Origin: Paraburkholderia phenazinium
GTDB taxonomy: Bacteria > Pseudomonadota > Gammaproteobacteria > Burkholderiales > Burkholderiaceae
DNA length: 64,000 nucleotides
Assembly (NCBI RefSeq): GCF_900142845.1
Contig: NZ_FSRU01000001.1
Coordinates: forward strand, 3,869,706-3,933,705
Direction: 5' to 3'
Shown here: piece after piece, positions 18,674 to 27,916 of the stretch
Layout: every line of letters begins with the position of its first letter
How positions within the stretch are numbered: the stretch's first letter is position 1
Program-made: the position numbers and the translations under genes
The notes under the pieces: model-generated
Seen by the model: the letters and a program-made list of their open reading frames with translations, nothing else
Database searches by the model: none
Told to the model about the DNA's origin: nothing

Positions 18674-19683
18674 GAGAAGGCCTTGACACGTTGCGACGCG
18701 AAGCGCGATCCGACGAGCTTGGCGAAGCCGCCGCTCGACAAGGTAATCGCAATCAGAATGACCGCGCCGATGATCATCTTGAACGCGTAAGGAGAGATGC
18801 CCAGCAGGTTAAGTCCGTTCGCGGTGATGGCGGTCAGCAGAATGCCGAGAATCGCGCCAAGGATCGTGCCGCGCCCGCCACCCAGGCGCGCACCGCCGAG
18901 CACTACCGCGGCGAGCACGTCCAGTTCACGGCCATACAGCGCGTTGGGCACCACCTCCTGTACGTAGTGCGCCTGCATCAGCCCGGCGATCCCGGCCATC
19001 ATCCCGAGCCAGCCAAAGGCGATGTAGTGCATGGCGCCGATGTTGATGCCGACGCGCCGCGCCGCTTCCGGGTTGTCGCCCATCGCATAGAGCTGCCTGC
19101 CGGTGGTCGTACGCCGCAGCAGGAACCAGGTGGCCACGACCGTCGCGAACATCACGGCAACCGGCAGCGCGAGGTCGGCAACGCCGCTCGACGTCTTCAA
19201 CGTGATCAACGACACGCGGTTCATCCACCAGTCCGGCAGGTCGTAGATGGAGACACCGCCCGTCAGAAACATCAGGCCGCCGAAGAACACGTTGAAGGTC
19301 GCGATGGTCACCACGATGGAGACGATGCGGAACCGGTAGATGAACGTAGCATTGATGGCGCCCAGCAGAAAGCCGAACGCGGCCGACGCCAGGAAGCCCA
19401 GCGCCCAGTTGCCGCCGCCAAGCCGCATGACCGTCAACGCGGTCAGGTACTGGACGACGGACGCGCCCACCGCGAACGAGATGTCGATCCCGCCGGCGAT
19501 CAGCACAACGAGCAAGCCGACGGCAAAGATGATGTTGACCGAGCTCTGGTTAAGCAGGTCGAACAGATTGGGCAGCGTGAGGAAGGTCGACGTGGTCAAG
19601 CTAAGGCCGATCACCATGACGGCGATGACGAGGATCAGCAGGGCCTCGATCGAACCGATGCCGAGTTTGCGCAGATCAGGCAT
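18670..19683 (-). CDS. Sugar ABC transporter permease (RbsC/FrcC family), first of two
   Basis: About 337 residues with the typical VGLLVVLIAGGIDISFAVGA segment and VVLGGARLGGGRGTILGAI near the C-terminus. These are conserved loops of ribose/fructose-type permeases that contact the ATPase. ATG 19683 is preferred; it follows GAGCGAGAC and overlaps the ATPase stop by eight bases. An in-frame TTG at 19707 would add eight residues and cannot be excluded. It probably pairs with the next permease to form the membrane channel. Confidence 0.87.
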   Translation of the reverse strand: MPDLRKLGIGSIEALLILVIAVMVIGLSLTTSTFLTLPNLFDLLNQSSVNIIFAVGLLVVLIAGGIDISFAVGASVVQYLTALTVMRLGGGNWALGFLASAAFGFLLGAINATFIYRFRIVSIVVTIATFNVFFGGLMFLTGGVSIYDLPDWWMNRVSLITLKTSSGVADLALPVAVMFATVVATWFLLRRTTTGRQLYAMGDNPEAARRVGINIGAMHYIAFGWLGMMAGIAGLMQAHYVQEVVPNALYGRELDVLAAVVLGGARLGGGRGTILGAILGILLTAITANGLNLLGISPYAFKMIIGAVILIAITLSSGGFAKLVGSRFASQRVKAFS

Positions 19684-21247
19684 GGACGTCTCGCTCGATT
19701 TGGTCAATGGATGTGGCGCCCGGCACGTACTCCCTCACGACGCGGCCATTGCGCATGTGCAGAATACGGTCGGCGTTGAAATAGACTTCCGGGATCTCGT
19801 CGGAGATCAGCAGGATGGCCATGCCCTGTGCAGCCAGCTTGTGGATGATGGCGAAGATGCCGGCGCGTGCGCCGACGTCCACTCCTACCGTGGGTGAATC
19901 CAGAATCAGCAGCTTTGGGTTGGTGGCCAGCCACTTGGCCAGCACGATGCGTTGTTGATTCCCGCCTGAGAGCGTCGAGACCGCGTCTTCCGGTTTGCCG
20001 ATCTTCACTGCCAGTTGCTCGATCCAGTCGGTGATCAGGCTGTCACGCTTCTTGAGACTGATCAGACGCGTGGCGTCGAGCAGATCGTCGAGCACCGCGG
20101 CGACGGTGTTGTCGCCAATCGATTGCGGCTGCACGAGGCCAAGCTGAAGCCGGTCTTCGGATACGTAGGCGATACCCGCGCGGATCGCGTCGCGGTTCGA
20201 GCCCAGCGAGAGTTTCTTGCCGTCGAGGCTGATCGAGCCTGCGCCCGGCCGCGTCATTCCGAACAGCGACAACGCGAGTTCCGTCCGCCCCGCGCCGAGG
20301 CGGCCCGTGACGCCGAGAATCTCGCCTTTCCTGACAGCAAACGAGACCGCGTCATATTCGCCCCGTCGTGTCAGGTCCGCTACCTGCAGAACAACAGGCG
20401 CGGCGGACAGGTCAGTCGTGCGTACGGCGTAGTCGAAGGTACGACCGGTCATCAATTCCGTGAGGCGGGTTTGCGTCATGCCGGCCGTGGGAAAGGTGCC
20501 GACGTATTGGCCGTCGCGCAACACGGTCACGCGCGTACACACGTCCAGCACTTCGGCTAGCCGGTGGCTAACGAACACCACAGCGATTCCGTCAGCCGAG
20601 AGGCGGCGCACGATCTTCAGCAACGCCTCGGTCTCGGCGTGACTGAGCGACGCGGTGGGTTCATCCATGAAGACCAGCCGCGCATCGGCAACGAGCGCGC
20701 GCGCGATGGCGACGATCTGACGCTGTGCGATGGACAGCGAGCGCACCGAACGGCCCAGATCGATCGACACGCCCAGCCGCTCAAGGATACGGCGCGCCGC
20801 CACTTTCATCTGACGGTAGTTGACGAGGCGCGGACGAGGTCCGAGGTTCTGTTCGAACGCGATGTTCTCGGCGACGGTCATCTCGGGAAACAGCGCGAGA
20901 TCCTGCCAGATCACCTGAATGCCGAGCTCCCGCGCCTTTGCCGGATCCAGTCCTTCGATCGACTGACCGTCCATCAGCATGACCGCATCCGGCTCAGGTT
21001 GATAAACACCGCTGATGACCTTGATCAGCGTGCTCTTGCCGCAGCCGTTTTCGCCTGCGAGGCACAGCACCTCGCCGGGCATGACGTCGAACTTGATGGA
21101 CTGGAGCGCTTTCACCCCACCGAATATCTTGGAGATGTTGTCGAGCTTGAGCAGCTCGGTGCGCTGCGTGTCGACGACGGCAACGCTTGCTGCGCCCGCG
21201 TGTCTCCGCTCAGGCGCGGGATGATCCTGTGAAGCCGCTGAAATCAT
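19676..21247 (-). CDS. Sugar ABC transporter ATP-binding protein with two ATPase domains (RbsA/FrcA family)
   Basis: 523 residues. Domain 1 has Walker A GENGCGKST, the signature-type LSIAQRQIVAIARAL and Walker B VFMDEPTAS, all intact. Domain 2 has the degenerate P-loop GRLGAGRTEL usual for this family, an intact LSGGNQQR signature, and LLILDSPTVGVDVGA where the Walker B catalytic Glu is Ser. ATP hydrolysis would therefore occur mainly at one composite site. It energises import together with the two permeases. A 131-bp spacer with short inverted repeats separates it from the binding-protein gene. Confidence 0.9.
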   Translation of the reverse strand: MISAASQDHPAPERRHAGAASVAVVDTQRTELLKLDNISKIFGGVKALQSIKFDVMPGEVLCLAGENGCGKSTLIKVISGVYQPEPDAVMLMDGQSIEGLDPAKARELGIQVIWQDLALFPEMTVAENIAFEQNLGPRPRLVNYRQMKVAARRILERLGVSIDLGRSVRSLSIAQRQIVAIARALVADARLVFMDEPTASLSHAETEALLKIVRRLSADGIAVVFVSHRLAEVLDVCTRVTVLRDGQYVGTFPTAGMTQTRLTELMTGRTFDYAVRTTDLSAAPVVLQVADLTRRGEYDAVSFAVRKGEILGVTGRLGAGRTELALSLFGMTRPGAGSISLDGKKLSLGSNRDAIRAGIAYVSEDRLQLGLVQPQSIGDNTVAAVLDDLLDATRLISLKKRDSLITDWIEQLAVKIGKPEDAVSTLSGGNQQRIVLAKWLATNPKLLILDSPTVGVDVGARAGIFAIIHKLAAQGMAILLISDEIPEVYFNADRILHMRNGRVVREYVPGATSIDQIERDVHA

Positions 21248-21378
21248 GGGACATGCTCCAATGCGGCTGATGGGCGACCTGACGCGTCGTCCGGTTCATC
21301 AGCCGGGTGAAGGGCAGACCGGCCGCCCCTCACGCATTGCTTTTTAAGGCTACAACTCAGGTTGCAACTGCGGTTGCT

Positions 21379-22371
21379 TCAGAGACCTAACTTCGCTAGA
21401 TCGTCAACGGTATTGGCGTTGAGATCCACCAACTGGTCGACGATCAGGTCGTGACCCTGCGGATGCACGACGCCCAGACCCGGAATGTTGGTGCCGTCCT
21501 TGACCGGCTCACCCTTCGCGACCATCGTGCCCAGCGTGACGAACACTTCGCCGGCCTGCTCGGGATTCCACATATAGCCGCCGGTCAGGATGCCGTCGTG
21601 CACGAGACGCTTGCCCTGTCCAGGCGAGAACGGTCCGAGTACCACCACCTGGCCTTTCTTATGCGTTTCGTCGACGGCGCGCGCCGCGCCGATCGGCCCC
21701 TGGCTGCCGAACGCGAGAATGCCCTTCAGATCCGGATGCGCCCGCATCAGATCGAGCGCAGTCTTGCGCGAGGCGTCGACGTCTTCAGCCACGCCGTAGC
21801 GGTCGCCGACCAGCTTCATGTCCGGATCGTTGGCCTTCAGATAAGCAATCGCGGCGTCGGCCCATGCGTTATGCAAAGGCACGGTGAGCGAGCCGACGAA
21901 GACCGCATACTCGCCCTTGCCGCCCATCGCGGTAGCGAGGCGCTTGCCGTAGGCTTCGCCGAAGCCCTTGACCGAGGCCAGTTCGAAGTCCCAATCCGCA
22001 TTCTGCTGGTTCGGCGATTCGTGAGTGATGACCTTGATGCCGGCCGCCCGCGCCCGTTGCAGGACCGGCTCCAGGACCTTGGCATCGTTCGGCACCACGC
22101 CGATCACGTCCACGTGCTGCGCAATCAGATCCTCGATCGCGCGGACCTGCAGCGCCGGGTCCGCGCTGGTCGGGCCGACCATGAAGGCTTTCACGCCGAG
22201 CTGATCCGCCCGTTTCTTGATCCCCGCCTCCATGGCGTTGAACCATGGGATACCGCCAATCTTCACGACGATGCCGATGACTGGCTTGTCGGGCGACGCC
22301 GAAGCCAGGCTTGTCGCGAGTGCAAACGCGGCGATGCCTGCGCACAGTGTGCGCACGAAGTTCTTTGACAT
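21379..22371 (-). CDS. Periplasmic sugar-binding protein of an ABC importer (RbsB-like, PBP type I)
   Basis: 330 residues with a signal peptide (AGIAAFALATSLASAS) and two Rossmann-like lobes. VIGIVVKIGGIPWFNAMEAG is the usual N-terminal sugar-contact segment, and IAQHVDVIGVVPNDAK and GILAFGSQGPIGAARAV are the inter-lobe parts. ATG 22371 is preceded by an ideal GGAGGAG site, so the upstream in-frame start at 22449 is rejected. It is the first gene of the importer operon and diverges from a LacI-type regulator. The pair of operators at 22458 and 22490 lies directly upstream. Confidence 0.9.
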   Translation of the reverse strand: MSKNFVRTLCAGIAAFALATSLASASPDKPVIGIVVKIGGIPWFNAMEAGIKKRADQLGVKAFMVGPTSADPALQVRAIEDLIAQHVDVIGVVPNDAKVLEPVLQRARAAGIKVITHESPNQQNADWDFELASVKGFGEAYGKRLATAMGGKGEYAVFVGSLTVPLHNAWADAAIAYLKANDPDMKLVGDRYGVAEDVDASRKTALDLMRAHPDLKGILAFGSQGPIGAARAVDETHKKGQVVVLGPFSPGQGKRLVHDGILTGGYMWNPEQAGEVFVTLGTMVAKGEPVKDGTNIPGLGVVHPQGHDLIVDQLVDLNANTVDDLAKLGL

Positions 22372-22457
22372 GTCTCCTCCGTTGGACTCCGGCAGCTTCG
22401 CCAAACGCCCAGATGAGTAATGGGAAATGAGCCGGTTGCCGAACCTCAACTTATTTA

Positions 22458-22473
22458 GCTGAATCCATTCAGC
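22458..22473. promoter_or_regulatory. Operator copy 1 of the LacI-type regulator
   Basis: GCTGAATCCATTCAGC: seven-base arms GCTGAAT/ATTCAGC around a CC centre. It lies in the divergent region between the sugar-binding protein gene and the regulator gene. A second copy in reverse orientation is centred exactly 32 bp away. Confidence 0.72.
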
Positions 22474-22489
22474 AACTCGGTGGACAAAT

Positions 22490-22505
22490 GCTGAATGGAT
22501 TCAGC
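22490..22505. promoter_or_regulatory. Operator copy 2 of the LacI-type regulator
   Basis: GCTGAATGGATTCAGC is the exact reverse complement of the site at 22458-22473. The 32-bp centre spacing is about three helical turns, so two regulator dimers could bind on the same DNA face and repress both divergent promoters. Confidence 0.72.
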
Positions 22506-22604
22506 TTTATGGTCAATCGAGTAGATACCCTAATATGGCTTCCCGTGGCAGAAGGTCTACCGTCTGCAGAACGTGAACGATGGTGCTTTTGGAGTAAAAG
22601 GCAG

Positions 22605-23666
22605 ATGGCCCGCAGCAGCTCAGGACGCAAGTCCACAATTTATGACATCGCCAAAGCGACGGGCTCTTCGACGTCGGCGGTGAGCATGGTGCTGAACGGC
22701 ACCTGGGCTCGCTACCGTATCAAGGAAGACACCGCCAAGCGGATCCTCGCAAGCGCGGAGCAGCTTGGCTACAACGTGAACATGAAGGCCCGCGGACTGC
22801 GGCTGTCGCGCTCGGGGCTAGCCGGCATGATCCTGCCGCACTATCGCAACCGGTTCTTTGCGGGGCTGGCCGAGAACTTCGAGGAGCATGCGAGGAGCCG
22901 GGGCCTGTGCCCGATCGTCGTCAGTACTCAACGCGATCCCGCGGTGGAGTTGAGCGTGACGGAGACGCTCATCTCGCAGCAGGTGGAGTTGCTGTTCATT
23001 GCCGGCGTGCGCAACCCCACGCCGCTTGACGACCTGTGCTCGGCAGCGGGTATTCCGTGCATCAATGTCGACTTGCCTGGCCCGGGCGCACCGTCGGTCG
23101 TCTCGGACAATCGCGGCGGCGCGCGCGCGCTGGCCGATGCGTTGATGGACAAGATGGTCGCGCGCGGCAATGCTCCCGGCGAGTTGCTGTTTCTTGGCGG
23201 CGTCACGGATGAATACGCGACGGACATGCGCATTGCCGGCTACCGCGATGCCTTTGAGGCTCGAGGGATCAGTCCCGCGGCGGATGCTGTGGAGTGCTTT
23301 GGATACGACGCGTCATCTTCGCGGCGCGCCCTGGCTCGCCGTTACGACACGCTCGGCAGGCTCCCCGCTGGCCTGCTGATGAATTCGATTACCGCGTTTG
23401 AAGGCCTGGTTCAGTTCGCGTCCAGATTGCCGCAGGATGCCTGGCAGTCCACGGTAGTGGGGTGTTTTGACTGGGATCCGTTTGCGGTGCATCTGCCGTT
23501 TGAAGTGACCATGATGCGGCAGGACGTGCAGAAGATTATTCTCGAAGCGTTCGCGCTCGCGGACAGCCATGATGCTAGCGCCCGGCCGGTTGTGGTGGTG
23601 CCGACGGGGTTTGGCGAAATGCTCGACGAAGATGAGCCGGGCAGCAAGAGTGGGTACGTCGGCTGA
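22605..23666 (+). CDS. LacI-family transcriptional regulator of the adjacent sugar importer
   Basis: About 353 residues. The N-terminal HTH is STIYDIAKATGSSTSAVSMVLNG, with an atypical SSTSAVSMVLNG recognition helix in place of the common VSxxTVSRVLNG. The hinge helix region is KARGLRLSRSG, followed by a periplasmic-binding-protein-like effector domain (GLAGMILPHYRNRFFAGLAE, FLGGVTDEYATDMRIAGY). ATG 22605 is chosen because upstream in-frame codons (22488) lie inside the operator and would add a non-family extension. It probably represses the importer and itself through the two palindromes, with the transported sugar or a derivative as inducer. Confidence 0.85.
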   Translation: MARSSSGRKSTIYDIAKATGSSTSAVSMVLNGTWARYRIKEDTAKRILASAEQLGYNVNMKARGLRLSRSGLAGMILPHYRNRFFAGLAENFEEHARSRGLCPIVVSTQRDPAVELSVTETLISQQVELLFIAGVRNPTPLDDLCSAAGIPCINVDLPGPGAPSVVSDNRGGARALADALMDKMVARGNAPGELLFLGGVTDEYATDMRIAGYRDAFEARGISPAADAVECFGYDASSSRRALARRYDTLGRLPAGLLMNSITAFEGLVQFASRLPQDAWQSTVVGCFDWDPFAVHLPFEVTMMRQDVQKIILEAFALADSHDASARPVVVVPTGFGEMLDEDEPGSKSGYVG

Positions 23667-23796
23667 GGGACAGACGCCGCGTTAAAGCGCTGCGTCGCGC
23701 GCGACACGGGTTTGCCGACGTGTTCGAGATAGTCATAGACCGAGTCACCCATTGCGGTCATATCCGGCAACCGCAATCAGTCTTCAGCAGGTCTGA

Positions 23797-24063
23797 AGCG
23801 TAATCGGCCAACCTCTCAGTCTCAGCGAACTTGCGCAACGACTCGAGATGTCGATGCGCCAGCTTGAGCGATTGTTCGGCAGCGAAGTGGGCGATGCACC
23901 GCTATCGTATGGCCGACAACTCCGTATTCGAACAGCAGCATGGCTTCTGACCAGTTCGGATAGGACGGTGACCGATATCGCGTCCTCCTGTGGATTCTCA
24001 GATGCATCGCATTTCGGACGAGAATTCCGGAAAGCGTTTGGGGACTCTCCCAACGCCTACAGG
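23797..24063 (+). pseudogene. Remnant of a GlxA-type AraC-family regulator (DNA-binding domain only)
   Basis: After a stop at 23794-23796, the frame reads IGQPLSLSELAQRLEMSMRQ and continues through both AraC helix-turn-helix motifs (RQLERLF; VTDIASSCGFSDASHFGREF) to GDSPNAYR. This is the C-terminal domain of GlxA-like regulators. The roughly 200-residue DJ-1/PfpI-like N-terminal domain is absent. The first usable ATG (23848) would omit the first HTH helix. The 130 bp before it hold no recognisable gene. On the minus strand, 23668-23776 gives a short frame ending GKPVSRATQRF that I cannot assign. The remnant sits just upstream of the aminobenzoyl-CoA operon promoter. Confidence 0.6.
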
Positions 24064-24114
24064 CTGCGAGGCCCGCATACGGTGCCAGAACCCTTCCCTC
24101 CCCCCATCATTTAC

Positions 24115-24143
24115 TTGACATCTAAAATATCGAGGACTAAATT
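24115..24143 (+). promoter_or_regulatory. Sigma70-type promoter of the 2-aminobenzoyl-CoA operon
   Basis: TTGACA (24115-24120), a 17-bp spacer and TAAATT (24138-24143), ending 29 bases before ATG 24173, which has its own CGGAG site. The AT-rich spacer and flank are where the MarR regulator encoded in the operon would be expected to bind, but no clear palindrome was identified. Confidence 0.6.
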
Positions 24144-24172
24144 ACATTCCAGAATCCAACCGGAGCACCAGC

Positions 24173-26548
24173 ATGCGCATCGTCTGTATCGGAGGAGGCC
24201 CGGCCGGCCTGTACTTTGGGCTGTTGATGAAGGGCCGCAACCCGCAGCATGAAGTCACGGTGATCGAGCGTAACCGGCCCTACGACACGTTCGGCTGGGG
24301 CGTGGTGTTCTCCGACCAGACGCTCGGCAACCTGCGCGCGGCCGACGCGCCAAGCGCCGACGCAATTCTCGACGCCTTCAACCACTGGGACGACATCGAG
24401 ATCAACTTCCGCGGCCAGCAGGTCCGCTCGTCGGGTCACGGCTTCTGCGGCATCGGCCGCAAGCGCCTGCTGAACATCCTGCAGGCGCGCTGCGAGGAAC
24501 TCGGCGTCAAGCTGGTCTTCGAAACCCAGGTGACGGACGACACCGCTTACGAAGCCGACCTGATCGTCGCCTGCGACGGCGCCAACAGCGCGATTCGTCA
24601 GAAGTATGCGGCGACCTACCAGCCGGATATCGACATGCGCGATTGCCGCTTCGTCTGGCTCGGTACGAAAAAGCTCTTCGACGCGTTCACCTTCGCCTTC
24701 GAAGAAACCGAATGGGGCTGGTTCCAGGCCCACGCCTACCGCTTCGACGACCAGACCTCCACCTTCATCGTCGAAACGCCGGAGCGCGTCTGGCGCGCCG
24801 CTGGTCTCGACGAAATGAGCAAGGAAGACAGCATCGCCTTCTGCGAAAAGCTGTTCGCAAAGTATCTGGACGGCCACCCCTTGCTGTCGAACGCTGCGCA
24901 TTTGCGCGGCTCGTCGCAATGGATCCGCTTCCCGCGCGTGGTCAATCAGGAATGGGTGCATTGGCGCAGCAACGCCAACGGCGCGCGGCCCACGCCTATC
25001 GTGCTGATGGGCGACGCCGCGCACACGGCCCACTTCTCGATCGGCTCGGGCACCAAGCTCGCGCTTGAGGATTCGATCGAGCTTGCCAACAGCATCGGCG
25101 AACATCCGGGTGATCTCGCCGCCGCGCTCCAGCATTACACCGAAGTGCGCAGCGTCGGCGTGCTGCGCATCCAGAACGCCGCACGCAACTCGACGGAGTG
25201 GTTCGAGCATGTCGACCGCTATACGTCGTTCGAGCCGGAACAGTTCGCCTATTCGCTGCTGACGCGTTCGCAACGCATCTCGCACGAAAACCTGCGGGAG
25301 CGCGATGCCCACTACCTGTCGGCATTCGAAGACTGGCTCGCAACACGCTCGGGCATCGAACGCGCGCCGGCCAAACATTCCGTGCCGCCGATGTTCACGC
25401 CCTTCACGCTGCGCGGCGTCACGCTCAAGAACCGCGTGGTCGTGTCGCCGATGGCGCAATACTCCGCCGTCGACGGCGTAGCGGGCGACTATCACCTGAT
25501 GCATCTCGGCGCACGCGCCATGGGCGGCGCCGCCCTGGTGATGACCGAGATGACCTGCGTATCGCCGGAGGCCCGCATCACCCCCGGCTGCCCCGGCATG
25601 TACGCACCGGCGCATCTTGCCGCGTGGAAGCGCATCGTCGATTTCGTGCACGCGCAATCGGACGCGAAGATCGGCATGCAGCTCGGGCACGCCGGCGCCA
25701 AAGCATCCACACGCGTGAGTTGGGAAGGCATTGATCAACCGCTGCCGGAAGGCAACTGGCCGCTAGTGTCGGCCTCGCCGCAGCAGTATCTGCATGGCGT
25801 CAGTCAATGGTCGCGTGAAGCGAGCCGCGAAGATCTGCGCGAAATCGAAGCGCAATTCGTCCGCTCGGCGCAGATGGCTGTTGAGGCCGGCTTCGACTGG
25901 CTCGAACTGCACTGCGCCCACGGTTATTTCCTCTCGAGTTTCCTCTCGCCGCTCACCAATCATCGCAGCGACGAATACGGCGGCTCGCTGCAAAACCGGT
26001 TGCGCTATCCGCTGCAAATCTTCGCGGCGATCCGCAAGGTCTGGCCCGCGGACAAGCCCATCTCGGTGCGCATCTCCGCGCACGACTGGGTGGACGGCGG
26101 CACCACGCCGGACGACGCAGTGGAAATTGCGCGCGCCTTCAAGGCAGCAGGCGCCGACATGATCGACGTCTCCTCGGGCCAGGTCAGCAAGGCCGAAAAG
26201 CCGGTCTACGGCCGCATGTTCCAGACGCCGTTCGCCGACCGCATTCGCAACGAAGCCGGTATTGCGACGATCGCCGTCGGCGCGATCTCCGAAGCCGATC
26301 ACGTGAACAGCATCATCGCCGCCGGCCGCGCGGATCTCTGCGCGGTGGCGCGACCGCATCTGGCCAATCCGTCGTGGACGCTCAACGAAGCCGCGAAGAT
26401 CGGCTACTTCGATGTGATGTGGCCAAAGCAATACACGGCGGCGAAATCGCAGCTGGAACGCAACCTCGAACGCGAACGCGCGCAGGTCGCAGCGAACGCG
26501 GGGCTCTCACCGCAAGAACGCGCACAACGCGCAGAAGGAACCGTGTGA
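24173..26548 (+). CDS. 2-aminobenzoyl-CoA monooxygenase/reductase (bifunctional flavoprotein; salicylyl-CoA 5-hydroxylase-like)
   Basis: 791 residues with two fused flavin domains. Residues 1 to about 395 are a class A FAD monooxygenase ([10 protein letters not shown] at 7-16; [14 protein letters not shown] near 280). From about 405 onward there is an Old-Yellow-Enzyme-type reductase ([43 protein letters not shown]). This architecture is that of Azoarcus 2-aminobenzoyl-CoA monooxygenase/reductase, which hydroxylates and reduces the ring of anthraniloyl-CoA with O2 and NAD(P)H. The downstream CoA ligase, thioesterase and beta-oxidation-like genes support this over a salicylyl-CoA 5-hydroxylase role. 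Its stop overlaps the next GTG start. Confidence 0.87.
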   Translation: MRIVCIGGGPAGLYFGLLMKGRNPQHEVTVIERNRPYDTFGWGVVFSDQTLGNLRAADAPSADAILDAFNHWDDIEINFRGQQVRSSGHGFCGIGRKRLLNILQARCEELGVKLVFETQVTDDTAYEADLIVACDGANSAIRQKYAATYQPDIDMRDCRFVWLGTKKLFDAFTFAFEETEWGWFQAHAYRFDDQTSTFIVETPERVWRAAGLDEMSKEDSIAFCEKLFAKYLDGHPLLSNAAHLRGSSQWIRFPRVVNQEWVHWRSNANGARPTPIVLMGDAAHTAHFSIGSGTKLALEDSIELANSIGEHPGDLAAALQHYTEVRSVGVLRIQNAARNSTEWFEHVDRYTSFEPEQFAYSLLTRSQRISHENLRERDAHYLSAFEDWLATRSGIERAPAKHSVPPMFTPFTLRGVTLKNRVVVSPMAQYSAVDGVAGDYHLMHLGARAMGGAALVMTEMTCVSPEARITPGCPGMYAPAHLAAWKRIVDFVHAQSDAKIGMQLGHAGAKASTRVSWEGIDQPLPEGNWPLVSASPQQYLHGVSQWSREASREDLREIEAQFVRSAQMAVEAGFDWLELHCAHGYFLSSFLSPLTNHRSDEYGGSLQNRLRYPLQIFAAIRKVWPADKPISVRISAHDWVDGGTTPDDAVEIARAFKAAGADMIDVSSGQVSKAEKPVYGRMFQTPFADRIRNEAGIATIAVGAISEADHVNSIIAAGRADLCAVARPHLANPSWTLNEAAKIGYFDVMWPKQYTAAKSQLERNLERERAQVAANAGLSPQERAQRAEGTV

Positions 26549-27336
26549 ACACAGAGACCTCCGGGCTGGCCGGGAAACATGCCGTCGTCACCGGTGGCGG
26601 CAGCGGGATCGGCGCGGCCACTGCCGAAGCGCTGGTGCGTGCCGGCGCACGCGTCACGTTGATGGGTCGCGACGCGGCACGTCTTGCTGCGCAGCGCGAT
26701 GCGTTGAACGCGCTAAGCCTTTCAGGCACAGCAGGCGACATCGCCTGCATCGCTGTAGACGTCACACAGGAGGTTGCCGTAGCCGCTGCCTTCGAACAGG
26801 CTGGTTCGGTAGACATCCTGATCAATAACGCCGGCCAGGCGCAAGCCGCCCCGTTCGCGCAGACCGATATCGCCCTCTGGCAACGCATGCTCGACGTCAA
26901 CCTGACCGGCGTGTTTCTATGCACGCGCGCCGTGCTGCCTGGCATGCTCGAACGCGGTTACGGTCGCATCGTCAACGTCGCGAGCACCGCGGGGCAGACA
27001 GGTTATGCCTACGTCGCGGCATATTGCGCGGCCAAACACGGCGTGATCGGCCTGACCCGTGCGCTTGCGCTCGAAGTCGCGACCAAAGGCGTGACCGTCA
27101 ACGCAGTCTGTCCCGGCTACACCGAGACCGAACTGCTGCGCGCCTCGCTCGACCAGATCACCAGCAAAACCTCGCGCAGCGAAGAGGAAGCACGCCGCAT
27201 CCTGCTGCGCAACAACCCGCAACAGCGTTTTGTCGCGCCGGAAGAAGTCGCCAATGCCGCGCTGTGGCTGTGCATGCCCGGCTCTGCCGCGATCACCGGC
27301 CAATCCATTTCCGTCTCCGGGGGAGAAGTCACATGA
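26545..27336 (+). CDS. SDR-family 3-hydroxyacyl-CoA dehydrogenase-like oxidoreductase
   Basis: 263 residues, starting at GTG 26545 in a GTGA overlap with the preceding stop. NAD(P) motif TGGGSGIG at about 14-21, NNAG, and the catalytic Tyr-Lys pair in YCAAKHG are all present; the C-terminus ends with the usual [11 protein letters not shown]. In the anthranilate CoA pathway it would oxidise a hydroxyacyl-CoA formed after ring reduction and opening. A longer frame from 26374 lies inside the previous gene and is rejected. The stop overlaps the MarR gene start as ATGA. Confidence 0.85.
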   Translation: MNTETSGLAGKHAVVTGGGSGIGAATAEALVRAGARVTLMGRDAARLAAQRDALNALSLSGTAGDIACIAVDVTQEVAVAAAFEQAGSVDILINNAGQAQAAPFAQTDIALWQRMLDVNLTGVFLCTRAVLPGMLERGYGRIVNVASTAGQTGYAYVAAYCAAKHGVIGLTRALALEVATKGVTVNAVCPGYTETELLRASLDQITSKTSRSEEEARRILLRNNPQQRFVAPEEVANAALWLCMPGSAAITGQSISVSGGEVT

Positions 27337-27890
27337 CTCGTGCAACCAGCGCTAAAAAGCCCGCCTCAACAGAAGCGAAAGCACTGCGCAAAGGCGTCGC
27401 CAAACCGGCCGAGAACGTGGTCGACATGGAAATGAGCACCGGCGCCGACAGCCATATGGGCCTGCGTCTATGGCTGCGCATGCTCACCACCACCAACCTC
27501 GTGCAAGCCGAATTGCGCAAGCGGCTGCGCAACGAATTCGACACGACGCTGCCGCGCTTCGACCTGATGGCTCAGCTCGAACGCCATCCCGAGGGGCTCA
27601 AGATGACCGAGCTCTCGCGCCGTCTGATGGTGACGGGCGGCAACGTAACCGGCATTACCGATCAGCTCGAAAAGGAAGGCCTCGTCGTGCGCGATGCGGA
27701 TCCAAACGATCGCCGCTCGATCAGCGTGCGTCTGACAACCGACGGCCGCGCGCAGTTCGACCGGATGGCGGTAGCGCACGAACAGTGGGTCGTCGAAATG
27801 TTCGGCGGCCTGAGCCTCGACGAGAAGTCGCGCACGCATCAGCGTCTGGGCAAGCTCAAGAAACATCTGCTCGACAACCTCAAGGGTTGA
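27333..27890 (+). CDS. MarR-family transcriptional regulator of the aminobenzoyl-CoA operon
   Basis: 185 residues. An N-terminal Lys/Ala-rich extension of about 45 residues is followed by the winged-helix core: [50 protein letters not shown], and [23 protein letters not shown] with the wing. MarR proteins of aromatic-CoA pathways usually repress their operon and are released by the CoA-thioester substrate. Here the gene lies third in the operon it presumably controls, allowing autoregulation. ATG 27333 overlaps the SDR stop. Confidence 0.85.
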   Translation: MTRATSAKKPASTEAKALRKGVAKPAENVVDMEMSTGADSHMGLRLWLRMLTTTNLVQAELRKRLRNEFDTTLPRFDLMAQLERHPEGLKMTELSRRLMVTGGNVTGITDQLEKEGLVVRDADPNDRRSISVRLTTDGRAQFDRMAVAHEQWVVEMFGGLSLDEKSRTHQRLGKLKKHLLDNLKG

Positions 27891-27916
27891 GCGGCACCGA
27901 ACTGGAGGAGATATCC

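Noticed and set aside
21248..21378. Short inverted repeats between the sugar-binding protein and ATPase genes (such as GCAAC/GTTGC), considered as an attenuating stem-loop
   Set aside because: Stems of five bases or fewer and no U-tract; may simply lower downstream expression, but not supportable as a defined element.
23668..23776. Minus-strand fragment ending GKPVSRATQRF, considered as the end of an Asp/Glu racemase or maleate isomerase gene
   Set aside because: Only about 36 codons with a weak GKPV resemblance; too little to assign.
24137..25738. Minus-strand 533-codon frame
   Set aside because: Antisense to the motif-rich monooxygenase/reductase gene; no domain pattern and no operon context.
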